From Streptomyces sp. WELS2 (GTDB lineage: Bacteria > Actinomycetota > Actinomycetes > Streptomycetales > Streptomycetaceae), in assembly GCF_013870595.1 (NCBI RefSeq), contig NZ_JACBWZ010000002.1:1-46531 (forward strand): 46,531 nt of DNA, in the 5' to 3' direction. Of the stretch, positions 1 to 7,474 are shown piece after piece. Position 1 is the first letter of the stretch. Every line of letters starts with the position of its first letter. Made by a program: the position numbers and the translations under genes. The notes below the pieces were generated by a model, which did no database searches, was not told the origin of the DNA, and worked only from the letters and a program-made list of their open reading frames with translations.

Positions 1-316
1 TCGCGAAGACCAGGCAGGCGACGAGGGCGAGGCCGAGCGCGGGCAGCAGCACCGGCTTGCGCCCGATCCGGTCGGAGGCGACCCCGGAGACCAGCAGGGA
101 GCCGAGCAGCCCCGCGATGTAACAGGCGAAGACCACGGTCAGCGTGCCCTTGCCGAACCCCATCCCACGCTGCCAGAGCACATACAGCGGGGTGGCCGCG
201 TTGGACAGCACGAACACCGCCGTCACGGGCCAGGCGGCGAGCCAGACCCACCGGACGGGCACCTCACCCCCGCCCGCCGCTTCCCGGGCACGCACACCGG
301 CGGTCGCCGTCGTCAT
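1..316 (-). CDS. MFS transporter, N-terminal part (cut by window edge)
   Basis: Translating the minus strand from the ATG at 316-314 gives about 105 residues before the window ends. After a hydrophilic leader of about 20 residues come two hydrophobic segments, then the MFS motif A loop between TM2 and TM3 (GVASDRIGRKPVLL, about residues 78-91). This marks a 12-14 TM proton-driven drug or metabolite exporter in the cytoplasmic membrane. The substrate cannot be told. It is divergent from the ArsR-type gene at 434, and the shared 117-bp intergenic space carries three palindromic operators, so it is very probably the regulator's target. The C-terminal part lies outside the window. Confidence 0.85.
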   Translation of the reverse strand, partial: MTTATAGVRAREAAGGGEVPVRWVWLAAWPVTAVFVLSNAATPLYVLWQRGMGFGKGTLTVVFACYIAGLLGSLLVSGVASDRIGRKPVLLPALGLALVACLVFA

Positions 317-340
317 GACACAGTCCTCCCCTGGACCTCG

Positions 341-406
341 GTACGAGTCGAGTCGTACTTGTACGAGCGGAGTCGAACTTAGCATGCAGTACGATCGGAG
401 TCGTAC
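341..406. promoter_or_regulatory. Three iterated 18-bp palindromic operators
   Basis: Three copies of the pattern GTACGA-N6-TCGTAC occur at 341-358, 361-378 and 389-406; the middle copy ends TCGAAC instead of TCGTAC. They fill the space between the divergent MFS gene and the ArsR-type gene. Dyad sites in such number between a regulator and an exporter are typical of local repression lifted by the exporter's substrate. That the adjacent ArsR-type protein binds here is inference. Confidence 0.8.
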
Positions 407-433
407 AGGAAGTCCGCGAGAGGGGAGCCGCAG

Positions 434-829
434 TTGACCGGGCAGAGAATCGAAGCGACTCGGCCGGCCGGGGGCGTCGAGCAGCGGCCGGAGCCTCCCG
501 GCCTCCCCGACCCGCTGCCCGAACCGGCCGCCGCCGACATCAGGCTGGAAACCGTGCTGGGCGCGCTCAGCGACCCGCTCAGACTGCGGATCGTCCGCAA
601 ACTCCTCCTGGAGTCCGAGGAGTTCGACCACACCTGCGGCTGGTTCGGCCTGGACCGCCCCAAGTCCTCGCTGACCCACCACTTCCGGGCCCTGCGCGAG
701 GCGGGCGTCACCCGGCAGCGCCAGTACGGCCTGGAGCGCCGCAGCCAGGTCCGGGTGGCCGACCTGAACGCCCGCTTCCCCGGCCTGCTGGACCTGGTGG
801 CCGCCTGGACCCCGCCGGACGGCGACTGA
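434..829 (+). CDS. ArsR-type winged-helix transcriptional regulator
   Basis: This 131-aa protein has a proline-rich N-terminal tail of about 35 residues followed by one winged helix-turn-helix: LGALSDPLRLRIVRKLL (helices 1-2) and a recognition helix around SSLTHHFRALREAGV (about residues 74-88). That is the standard ArsR/helix_turn_helix_5 layout. The first helix-turn-helix region contains a Cys (HTCGWF), but there is no clear CxC metal site, so a metal ligand is not supported. The start is TTG at 434 behind a GAGAGGGGAG ribosome site; no in-frame ATG exists near it. It probably represses itself and the divergent MFS exporter through the operators at 341-406. Confidence 0.82.
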   Translation: MTGQRIEATRPAGGVEQRPEPPGLPDPLPEPAAADIRLETVLGALSDPLRLRIVRKLLLESEEFDHTCGWFGLDRPKSSLTHHFRALREAGVTRQRQYGLERRSQVRVADLNARFPGLLDLVAAWTPPDGD

Positions 830-928
830 GGCGTCCCGGGATGCGGACCGTGCCCCGGTCCCCGACCATGGAAGTCGTCGCGAGGGGAGGGGCAGTCAGA
901 GCCGGGCCGACCTCCTGGGAGTGTGACG

Positions 929-2182
929 ATGACCGGTGACAGACCCTCCGCGGCGGCCTGGCGCAACCTGGTCATGGCCACCGTCGGCTTCACCCTCACC
1001 TTCTGGGCCTGGAACCTCGTCGCCCCGCTCGCCGCCGACTTCGACGAACGGCTGCACATGGGCGCCTCGGCCCAGTCCCTCCTGGTCGCGGTCCCGGTCC
1101 TGGTCGGCTCCCTCGGCCGGGTCCCGGCCGGCGCGCTCACCGACCGCTACGGCGCCCGCGTGATGTTCCCGCTGACCAGCGCCCTGACGATCATCCCGGT
1201 ACTGCTCCTGATCCCGGCCCGGTCGTCGTACGCCGCCCTGCTCCTGGTGGGGTTCGTCCTCGGCCTCGGCGGCACGACGTTCGCGATCGGCGTGCCGCTG
1301 GTCAACTCCTGGTTCCCGCCCGCCCACCGGGGCGCGGCCCTCGGCGTCTTCGGCATGGGCATGGGCGGCGTGGCGCTGTCCGGCTTCCTCACCCCGCGCA
1401 TGTACCACCGGGGCGAGCACCTGCCGTTCCTGGTCATGGCGGCCGCCCTGGCGGTGTACGCGGCCCTGGCCGCCTTCCTGATCAACGACCGCCCCGGCCG
1501 CCGGGTCCCCTCGACCCCGCTGGTCAGCCGCCTCACCCGGGCGGCCCGCCTCCGCGTCACCTGGGAACTGTCGGCGCTCTACGCGATCGGCTTCGGCGGC
1601 ATCGTCGCGTTCGGCGTCTACCTCCCCACCTACCTGCGCACCTGGTACGGCCTCAGCCCCACCGACGCCGGCACCCGGGCGGCCGGCTTCGCCCTGGTCA
1701 CGGTGGTCTTCCGCCCCTTCGGCGGCTGGCTCGCGGACCGCGTCCACCCGGCGGTCGTCACGGCCTGCGCACTGGGCCTGGTGGCGCTTCTGGCGATCAT
1801 CCAGTCCTTCGACCCGGTCCTGGTCCCCACCGCCACGGTCTGCCTGCTGCTGATGGCGGCGGGCCTCGGCACGGCCAGCGGCTCGGTCTTCGCCCTGGTC
1901 TCCCGGGTCACCCCCCAGTCCCAGGTGGGCAGCGTCACCGGCATCGTCGGCGCGACAGGCGGCCTGGGCGGCTTCGTCCCACCCCTGGTCATGGGCGCCG
2001 TCTACAGCGCCAAGTCCTCGTACTCCATCGGCTACATGCTCCTGTCCGACCTCGCCCTGGCAGGCTGCGTCTACGCCTACGGCCGCATGCGCACAGCGGG
2101 CCCGACCCCGGAGCCGGCCCCGGCCCACGCCCCCGAAGCCGACAGCCCGACGAAAAAACCCCGTCACCAGCGAATTCGCTGA
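929..2182 (+). CDS. NarK-like nitrate/nitrite-type MFS transporter
   Basis: About 417 aa and 12 predicted membrane segments. The first loop has the MFS motif A form GALTDRYGARVMF. The TM5 region shows the glycine-rich nitrate/nitrite porter signature (FVLGLGGTTFAIGVPLVNSWFPP, about residues 109-131), followed by RGAALGVFGMGMGG. This places it in the NNP/NarK-CynX group of MFS carriers, which move nitrate, nitrite or cyanate. The ATG at 929 lies 7 nt after GGGAG; an in-frame GTG at 923 is too close to that site. No nitrate reductase gene is visible nearby, so the substrate is tentative. The CDS end overlaps the terminator hairpin at 2158-2191. Confidence 0.8.
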   Translation: MTGDRPSAAAWRNLVMATVGFTLTFWAWNLVAPLAADFDERLHMGASAQSLLVAVPVLVGSLGRVPAGALTDRYGARVMFPLTSALTIIPVLLLIPARSSYAALLLVGFVLGLGGTTFAIGVPLVNSWFPPAHRGAALGVFGMGMGGVALSGFLTPRMYHRGEHLPFLVMAAALAVYAALAAFLINDRPGRRVPSTPLVSRLTRAARLRVTWELSALYAIGFGGIVAFGVYLPTYLRTWYGLSPTDAGTRAAGFALVTVVFRPFGGWLADRVHPAVVTACALGLVALLAIIQSFDPVLVPTATVCLLLMAAGLGTASGSVFALVSRVTPQSQVGSVTGIVGATGGLGGFVPPLVMGAVYSAKSSYSIGYMLLSDLALAGCVYAYGRMRTAGPTPEPAPAHAPEADSPTKKPRHQRIR

Positions 2183-2191
2183 TGGCGGGGT
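2158..2191. terminator. Bidirectional hairpin terminator after the NarK-like gene
   Basis: A 17-bp stem runs from ACCCCG at 2158 to CGGGGT at 2191, with one G-U pair and one C-A mismatch and no loop beyond the GAATTC centre. An A-run at 2153-2158 supplies a U-tract for minus-strand transcripts. Before the island inserted, this hairpin would have stood just downstream of the tRNA-Arg gene, so it is probably the tRNA's original terminator. Confidence 0.75.
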
Positions 2192-2211
2192 CTTCGGACA
2201 CTTCTCGCGAA

Positions 2212-2257
2212 GTGCCCCCGGCAGGATTCGAACCTGCGCACACGGCTCCGGAGGCCG
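2212..2257. repeat. attL: 46-bp duplicate of the tRNA-Arg 3' half
   Basis: Identical over all 46 bp to 45161-45206. It corresponds to the tRNA-Arg sequence from the anticodon arm to the 3' end, plus one base. The identity stops sharply on both sides (A versus G before it, GGC versus TTG after it). The 5' half of a tRNA is absent here, so this is an attachment-site remnant and not a second tRNA gene. Confidence 0.95.
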
Positions 2258-2317
2258 GGCAGTTCCCAGGCGTTTTCGCAGGTCAGCGCGATACCTGACA
2301 TGGCGTCAGCGGCGCGA

Positions 2318-2335
2318 TCCCGCGTATGTCCCGCG
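2318..2335 (+). repeat. Left arm-type repeat pair (TCCCGCG x2)
   Basis: TCCCGCG occurs at 2318-2324 and again at 2329-2335, an 11-bp helical period, 60 bp inside attL. The same pair in the same orientation, with one base changed in its second unit, stands at 44971-44988 near the other end. Paired short direct repeats flanking the core on both sides are what arm-binding sites of tyrosine integrases look like. The functional reading is inference. Confidence 0.55.
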
Positions 2336-2501
2336 ATTTGGAAATGTCCATTTATGGCCAGTTTGTATTAATTGTATGGGCTCGTGGCGCCTCGGGCCCA
2401 GGGGCGTGGCTGGGCGGAAATAATCTCGACCTCTTCCGATGTCGACCCTGGCCATGATGGGCAAAGAGGCGGTGCCGAATCTAAGCTCTGCAACACGCAC
2501 G

Positions 2502-2525
2502 GCGGCGTGACCGGGGTCACGCCGC
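2502..2525. repeat. Perfect 24-bp inverted repeat
   Basis: GCGGCGTGACC and its exact complement GGTCACGCCGC are separated by GG. No T-run follows on either strand, so a protein-binding site is as likely as a terminator. It lies in the gene-free left end of the island. Confidence 0.55.
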
Positions 2526-3334
2526 GTCGCGACGAGGCCAGGGCGGATGCGTAGGACCTCAGTGTTGCCGGTGACTCACCCGTTACGGCGCGCACGGCGT
2601 TCGTGAGCGGCGGCGCACTATCGACCTGCCCGCCACCGCTTCCACGGCGATGACCGCATCGGCCTTGAGGCCGTGGTCTTCGCCGCAGGCACTCAGGGCG
2701 CCTCGAAGGGGCTGCCGGCGCGTCGCCGGGCTATCGCCTGCCCGCGGGCAGGGCGTGGCCCTGGCGGCCAGCGAGGTGCTGCTCGGCCTCGGGGATGTTG
2801 TCGCCCGGGTCCAGCGCAATCGGTACTCGGCCTATCGGCGGCTGCGGCACTTCGCCTGCATGTGCCCGCCGTAGCCGACCAAGCTCCCCGCCTACCTCAA
2901 GACTCACCGCAGAAGCCCGACCTCATCACCGGTCTCACCCAGGATGTGACGGGGCTCGGTCACCATGGCGCGGGTGACCGGAGGTGCAGTTGTGTATGGA
3001 GCGAAACCTGGAGCGCGCCCAGGAACTCTTCCGCCCCAGCTGCGCCGCGCGTGGCGAGCCCGCGCATCGCAGGATGCGGGCGGGATGTGGAGTTGCTGGT
3101 CTGTGGCCGTGTGTTTGCCTTTCGGGGTGGCGGTCAGGCCATCGTGGCGGTGGATCAATAATTATCTACTGAATTGCGCGTTTGGCCAACCGCCGGCCTG
3201 CGGCTATATTACCGCCCCAGCTCCCAGGTATCATCGCCGCGGGAGCGGGCGGCCGGGATGGTGACGCAGGATCTGTCCAGCCATGCTGTGGTGGGGACGG
3301 CGCTCCATCTGGAGTCACTGGAGAATGCGCGGAT

Positions 3335-4414
3335 TCAACGCGTACTGGAATCCTTATGGCCGCGGTGGGTAAGTGTCCTTGACGGATTTGGGTGGGTTCG
3401 TTTCGTCCATGCATCGATTTCGGTAAAAGTTTTTGCGATGAATTCGGTGGGTGCTCCGGACGATCTGAGTGACGTGGCAGCTATCGCGGCCAGTTGTTGG
3501 TCTGTCATCGAGAGATGGGTACGGGCGATCTGGTATTCCGCGAGCACGTTGGTCTTCAGCAGCAGCGGGTCATCGGAGCCGAGCGAACATTGCACCCCGC
3601 TCTCCAGGAGGTGCAGCAGGGGATGTTCTTGAATGTGCTTGACGACTCCTAGAACGCGGTTGGACGTCAGGCATACGTCCAAGGTGATCTGTTCGTTGGC
3701 AAGCCGTTCCATGAGCGCCGGGTGTTCGACGGCGCGGACTCCGTGGGCAATCCGGTCAGGAAACAATACGTCGAGTGTGCCGCGGATGCTGGCTTCCCCC
3801 ATCAGTTCCCCCGCGTGCGGCGCGATGATTAAGCCCGCGTCCCGGGCGATTGCGAAGGCTTCACTGAACGCCTCCGGAGGAGTGGTGGCCTCGTCACCAG
3901 TGAGGCCGAAGGCCACGACGCCGCGGCCGGCGTAATCGGCAGCGAGTCTCGCGAGAACAGCGGCAGCCCGCGGATCGCGATTGCGGCTTGCGCTGAGCGT
4001 GAGTCCGAAACCGACGCCCAGGGGTCTGCCTGCCGCGGCTCCGGTGTCCACGACGAGGTCAAGCACGTCTTCGGCCGAGCCGAGCGCGGGGGCGTAGGTC
4101 GTCGGATTGAAATGCGGTTCGATCCAGACCGCTCCTGAGGCTGCCGCGTCCTCGATGACCTCTCGCACCAGGCGCCGCATGTCGCTTCGTGTTCGAATGA
4201 GCTTGACGACCTCTCGGTAGCAGCGCTGGAACTCGTCAAACGAGCGATAACAACCGACCTGCGGCGTCGGCTCCGCGTAGGCGGTGGCCAGATCCGCGAG
4301 GGTCCTGGGTCGCATGGCGCCCTCGAGGTGGAGATGAAGATCGGCTTTCGGCAGGTCCACGAGATCGCGGTCACTCGAGATGAGATCCCTCGGCGTTGAG
4401 GGTGAGTGGGGCAT
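3335..4414 (-). CDS. Adenosine deaminase-like nucleoside deaminase
   Basis: About 359 aa, the usual length for bacterial adenosine deaminases. Metal and substrate motifs are all present: KADLHLHLEG near residue 19, HAGE near 198 (catalytic Glu), RIAHG near 220 and SLGSDDP near 281. The family is a zinc TIM-barrel hydrolase that converts (deoxy)adenosine or relatives to the inosine form. Two start codons, ATG 4420 and ATG 4414, lie 6 nt apart; the second has better spacing from GAGG. It is the last gene of the operon, 32 bp after the UDP-sugar dehydrogenase. Its place in this operon suggests work on a pathway nucleoside or protection from one, but a housekeeping salvage role cannot be excluded. 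Confidence 0.88.
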   Translation of the reverse strand: MPHSPSTPRDLISSDRDLVDLPKADLHLHLEGAMRPRTLADLATAYAEPTPQVGCYRSFDEFQRCYREVVKLIRTRSDMRRLVREVIEDAAASGAVWIEPHFNPTTYAPALGSAEDVLDLVVDTGAAAGRPLGVGFGLTLSASRNRDPRAAAVLARLAADYAGRGVVAFGLTGDEATTPPEAFSEAFAIARDAGLIIAPHAGELMGEASIRGTLDVLFPDRIAHGVRAVEHPALMERLANEQITLDVCLTSNRVLGVVKHIQEHPLLHLLESGVQCSLGSDDPLLLKTNVLAEYQIARTHLSMTDQQLAAIAATSLRSSGAPTEFIAKTFTEIDAWTKRTHPNPSRTLTHRGHKDSSTR

Positions 4415-4446
4415 GGACATGTCCTCGGGATGAGATTAGGGCGGAA

Positions 4447-5733
4447 TCACAGACGTTCGACGTTCGTGCCGCTCAGGCGCGCTCGGCAGTCCAAGACATA
4501 CGATGCGTGGTCCTCGACGAGCCGGAGGTCGAATGCATCGTGGTCGGTGAGCAGGACGACTGCGTCGGATACCTCCACAGCGTCCGCTGTGAGCAGCGAA
4601 TGGTGCGCTCGCACACCGAGGTCGATCGGATCAGTGACGTGAGGGTCACAAATCTTGATTTGCGCTCCAAGTTCGACCAGGAGCCTCGCGATGGTAGTCG
4701 CCGGCGAGTTCCGGACGTCGCCGGTGTTGGGCTTGTAGGACACGCCGAGGAGGAGGATGCGTGAGCCGTTGACTGGCAGGCCGTGCCGGTTGAGGGCCTC
4801 AGTCAGGCGCCGCACGACATGGGCAGGCATCGCGGCGTTGACCTCGTCGGCCACCTCGACCAGGCGCAGTGCCCCGCCGGTCTGCCTCCGGACTCGCCAG
4901 GACAAGTAGGTGGGGTCGACCGGAAGGCAGTGCCCGCCGACGCCGGGGCCCGGTGAGAAGCGCATGAACCCGAATGGCTTGGTGGAGGCGGCATCGAGCG
5001 CGGCCCAGATATCGGTGCCGAGTTGTTGGGCGTGGACAGCGAGTTCGTTGACCAGGGCGATGTTGACCTGGCGGAAGGTGTTCTCCAGGAGTTTCGCCAG
5101 TTCGGCGTCGCGCACCGAGGCGACCTCGACGACAGTGTCGACGAGGCTCTGGTAGAAGTCACTCACGGCTTTCAGAGACGCATCGTCTATCCCGGAGACG
5201 ATCTTCGGCGTGTTCTGGAGGGTCCATATTCGGTTGCCGGGGTCGATCCGTTCGGGGCTGTAGCCGAGGTGGAAGTCCTCGCCCGCCCGGAGCCCGGAGG
5301 CGGCTTCCAGCACTGGCCCGAGGACGTCCTCAGTCGTTCCCGGGTATGTGGTGGATTCCAGGATGATGACGCAGCCCGGTTGAAGGTGCGGGGCGAGTGC
5401 CAGGCCGGCATGCTCGATCGCGGAAACATCTGGTGCGCCGTCGCGTAACGGGGTGGGTACCGCGATGACTGCGACCTCGAATCCGGCCAAGTCTTCTGGG
5501 CGCGTGGTTGGTAGGTAGAGCCCGTCCGTCAGAGCTGCCGCGATCTGTTCCGCAGGAACATCGGGGCTCAATGACTCCGCGGCCTGCAGTCGTTTCACGC
5601 GGTCTGCGTCGGTGTCGAATCCCACAACCCGGCAGCCGACTTGCGCTGCCCGGATGGCCAGCGGCAGGCCGACGTAGCCTTGGCCGACTATCACTGTGCG
5701 CAGCGGGGCGGAGGATGCGCCGGCCACGGTCAC
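4447..5733 (-). CDS. UDP-sugar (UDP-GlcNAc/ManNAc-type) 6-dehydrogenase
   Basis: 428 aa. The N-terminal Rossmann fold starts VIVGQGYVGLPLA (residues 14-26). The central helical part ends in the catalytic cysteine motif GPGVGGHCLPVDP (Cys near residue 268), and the C-terminal domain has GVSYKPNTGDVRNSPA. This is the nucleotide-sugar dehydrogenase family (UDPG_MGDP_dh; WecC/TviB/WbpA branch), which oxidises C6 of a UDP-hexose or UDP-N-acetylhexosamine to the uronate with 2 NAD+. The acetamido-sugar branch is favoured by eye; glucose is possible. Its GTG start overlaps the Nudix stop by 4 nt, so the two are translationally coupled. It probably supplies a uronic-acid unit to the operon product. 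Confidence 0.9.
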   Translation of the reverse strand: MTVAGASSAPLRTVIVGQGYVGLPLAIRAAQVGCRVVGFDTDADRVKRLQAAESLSPDVPAEQIAAALTDGLYLPTTRPEDLAGFEVAVIAVPTPLRDGAPDVSAIEHAGLALAPHLQPGCVIILESTTYPGTTEDVLGPVLEAASGLRAGEDFHLGYSPERIDPGNRIWTLQNTPKIVSGIDDASLKAVSDFYQSLVDTVVEVASVRDAELAKLLENTFRQVNIALVNELAVHAQQLGTDIWAALDAASTKPFGFMRFSPGPGVGGHCLPVDPTYLSWRVRRQTGGALRLVEVADEVNAAMPAHVVRRLTEALNRHGLPVNGSRILLLGVSYKPNTGDVRNSPATTIARLLVELGAQIKICDPHVTDPIDLGVRAHHSLLTADAVEVSDAVVLLTDHDAFDLRLVEDHASYVLDCRARLSGTNVERL

Positions 5734-6194
5734 TCGACCGGTCGGGGCAGGTCGGCGGCCAGCAGACGTTCGTGAAGCTCCCCCAGAGCTGTGCGGTTAC
5801 TGTCGAATCGCAGCAGCTCGCTGGCCGCCTTGAAGTCCAGCCACTGGACGGCGGTGTGCTCATCAGAGAGCTTGATCTCTACGCCGGTCAGGTCCGCAGC
5901 GAACGCGTACTCAGGCACAACATAGGTTCCCGCCGGCCAACTGTTGCGATCGGCGAAGAATCGTGCGGGGATGCTAGCGGTGGTCTGCAGGGGGTAGAGC
6001 GCGACTGTCCCGTCGAGGCCGAGCTCTTCACGTGCCTCGCGCGCGGCGGCCTGCTGCGGGCTCTCGCCTGACTCACCGCCGCCGGCGACTGCCTGCCAGG
6101 CATCCATATCCTGGCGGCGGAGTACGGCGAATTCAACCTGACCGCCGACCCGGCGGAACGGTACGACGAGGATCTGGAATGGTGCTCGGGACAC
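5730..6194 (-). CDS. Nudix hydrolase
   Basis: 154 aa from GTG 6194, which is preceded by GAGGAG; the open frame runs further upstream but without family similarity. The complete Nudix box G-x5-E-x7-REAREELGL lies near residues 43-65, in a standard single-domain fold (QILVVPFRRVGG strand, C-terminal ELHERLLAADLP helix). The family hydrolyses nucleoside diphosphates linked to another group, needing Mg2+. It starts 14 bp after the aminotransferase stop and overlaps the dehydrogenase start. In this setting it could release a sugar phosphate or nucleotide intermediate; the substrate is unknown. Confidence 0.88.
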   Translation of the reverse strand: MSRAPFQILVVPFRRVGGQVEFAVLRRQDMDAWQAVAGGGESGESPQQAAAREAREELGLDGTVALYPLQTTASIPARFFADRNSWPAGTYVVPEYAFAADLTGVEIKLSDEHTAVQWLDFKAASELLRFDSNRTALGELHERLLAADLPRPVE

Positions 6195-6208
6195 GTGGCT
6201 CTCCTCGG

Positions 6209-7474
6209 CTAGGAATCGGATGGAACACAAGTCGTGGCGCGCTGACGCTCCGCTTCGCGGAGTTGGCCCATGTTGTCGTGGATCTTCTCCACTGCACGTA
6301 CGACATCGGCGACTTCTGATGGGTCCTCGAGCAGCATCCCCGACCCGGCTGCTTGCCCGAACAGCACCAGCTTCTTGCAGGCAGCACGGGCCCGCGCACA
6401 CGACACGGTCCGTGAGCGCGCGTGGTCCTGGGATGCGGCGTCGGCGTAGACCGGCTCGTCAGGACAGGCGATGAGGTCGCGGAGAACGACAGGAATGCCT
6501 TCCGCTCTCAGCGCGGCACGGAAGGAGCTGATCGAGATGTTGCCGAATGCTTCGGGATCGAGGGTGAACGCGAGGGAGAACCGGCCGTGTCTGGTTACCC
6601 GTGGGTTGGGATCGGCGGGTACGGGCCGCAATCCTGGCACGCTGGACAGGGCGCTGGTCAGGAAGGCCGCGCCCTTCGTTTTCGCTGTGAGCTGGCGGTC
6701 CAGGCGTTCGAGCTGGACGCGCAGTATGGCGGACTGGAACTCGCTGAGTCGCAGATTCCAGCCGAGTTCGGAGTGGTGACCGGTGACGCCGAGGGAGCGG
6801 CCGTGATCCCGTAGCGATGCGATCCGTGCTGCCAGCTCACCATCATGTGTGACGACCGCTCCGCCCTCTCCAGCAGAGATGTTCTTCGTACTGGCGAAGC
6901 TGAACACGCCGACCCTGCCCAGCGATCCGGTGTGAGCGCCGCTCCAGGTGGCGCCGAGAGACTGGGCGCAGTCCTCAACGATCGGGAGGCCGTGATCGGC
7001 GCCGATGAGCCCGAGGCGGTCCATGTCGGCCGGGTGCCCGCCCAGGTGAACGGCGATGATCGCCCTCGTCTTTTCGCTGATCGCGACTTTCACGGACGAG
7101 GGGTCGATCGTGTGGGTGTCAGGGTCGATGTCCGCGAACACTGGCACTCCGCCGAGCATGGATACTGCGGTGGCCGTCGCCACATAGGTCATGGCGGGGA
7201 CGACGACCTCGTCACCGGCCTGGATCCCCAGGGCTCTCAGCGCGATCATCAGCCCAGCGGTGCCGTTCGCGACCACTGCCACGTGCGGTACGTCGAGGTA
7301 CTCGCCGAGCGCCCTCTCGAACGCCTCACCCTGTGATCCGCTGTGGATCCCGCCCCAGCGGCGGCTGGCGAGGACACCGGCAAGCGCGCCAAGCTCCGTC
7401 TGGTCGGACTGCGGCCAGGGCTGGAAGGGACGGGTACGTATGGGCGGCCCACCGTAGAGGGCGAGGGCGGTCAC
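6209..7474 (-). CDS. DegT/DnrJ/EryC1/StrS PLP aminotransferase
   Basis: 421 aa with the whole fold-type I SMAT family layout. ANGTAGLMIALRALGIQAGDEVVVPAMTYVATA is near residues 68-100, the cofactor-binding VEDCAQSLGA near 168, and the lysine that forms the PLP aldimine lies in STKNISAGEGG near residue 195. The family transaminates keto-sugars or keto-cyclitols, usually with Glu or Gln as donor; the closest-looking members are the cyclitol and aminosugar enzymes of antibiotic pathways. The GTG start overlaps the APH-like gene's stop by 4 nt with GAGGAGG upstream. The last 35 residues, after a basic RARAACKKLVLF helix, look pathway specific. Confidence 0.9.
   Translation of the reverse strand: MTALALYGGPPIRTRPFQPWPQSDQTELGALAGVLASRRWGGIHSGSQGEAFERALGEYLDVPHVAVVANGTAGLMIALRALGIQAGDEVVVPAMTYVATATAVSMLGGVPVFADIDPDTHTIDPSSVKVAISEKTRAIIAVHLGGHPADMDRLGLIGADHGLPIVEDCAQSLGATWSGAHTGSLGRVGVFSFASTKNISAGEGGAVVTHDGELAARIASLRDHGRSLGVTGHHSELGWNLRLSEFQSAILRVQLERLDRQLTAKTKGAAFLTSALSSVPGLRPVPADPNPRVTRHGRFSLAFTLDPEAFGNISISSFRAALRAEGIPVVLRDLIACPDEPVYADAASQDHARSRTVSCARARAACKKLVLFGQAAGSGMLLEDPSEVADVVRAVEKIHDNMGQLREAERQRATTCVPSDS

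Larger units (their letters stand above)
2258..3334. other. Island left end, no convincing gene
   Basis: About 1.08 kb between attL and the end of the adenosine deaminase-like gene. Open frames here are short, have no good ribosome site and match no family I know; one at 2984-3172 (+, 62 codons, GTG start) is not supported. The stretch holds the tandem TCCCGCG repeats at 2318-2335, a perfect palindrome at 2502-2525, and some less GC-rich spots near 2336-2440 and 3150-3170. It may contain decayed coding sequence. Confidence 0.6.

Noticed and set aside
896-2167. Long minus-strand open frame of 423 codons
   Set aside because: It mirrors the NarK-like gene, has a composition rich in Arg, Gly, Glu and Ala without any domain, and is a GC-bias shadow.
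2212-2257. A second tRNA gene
   Set aside because: Only the 3' half is present; the 5' acceptor strand and D arm are missing, so it is an att remnant.
2984-3172. Small plus-strand CDS of 62 codons
   Set aside because: GTG start with no spaced ribosome site, no family similarity and Arg/Cys-rich random composition.
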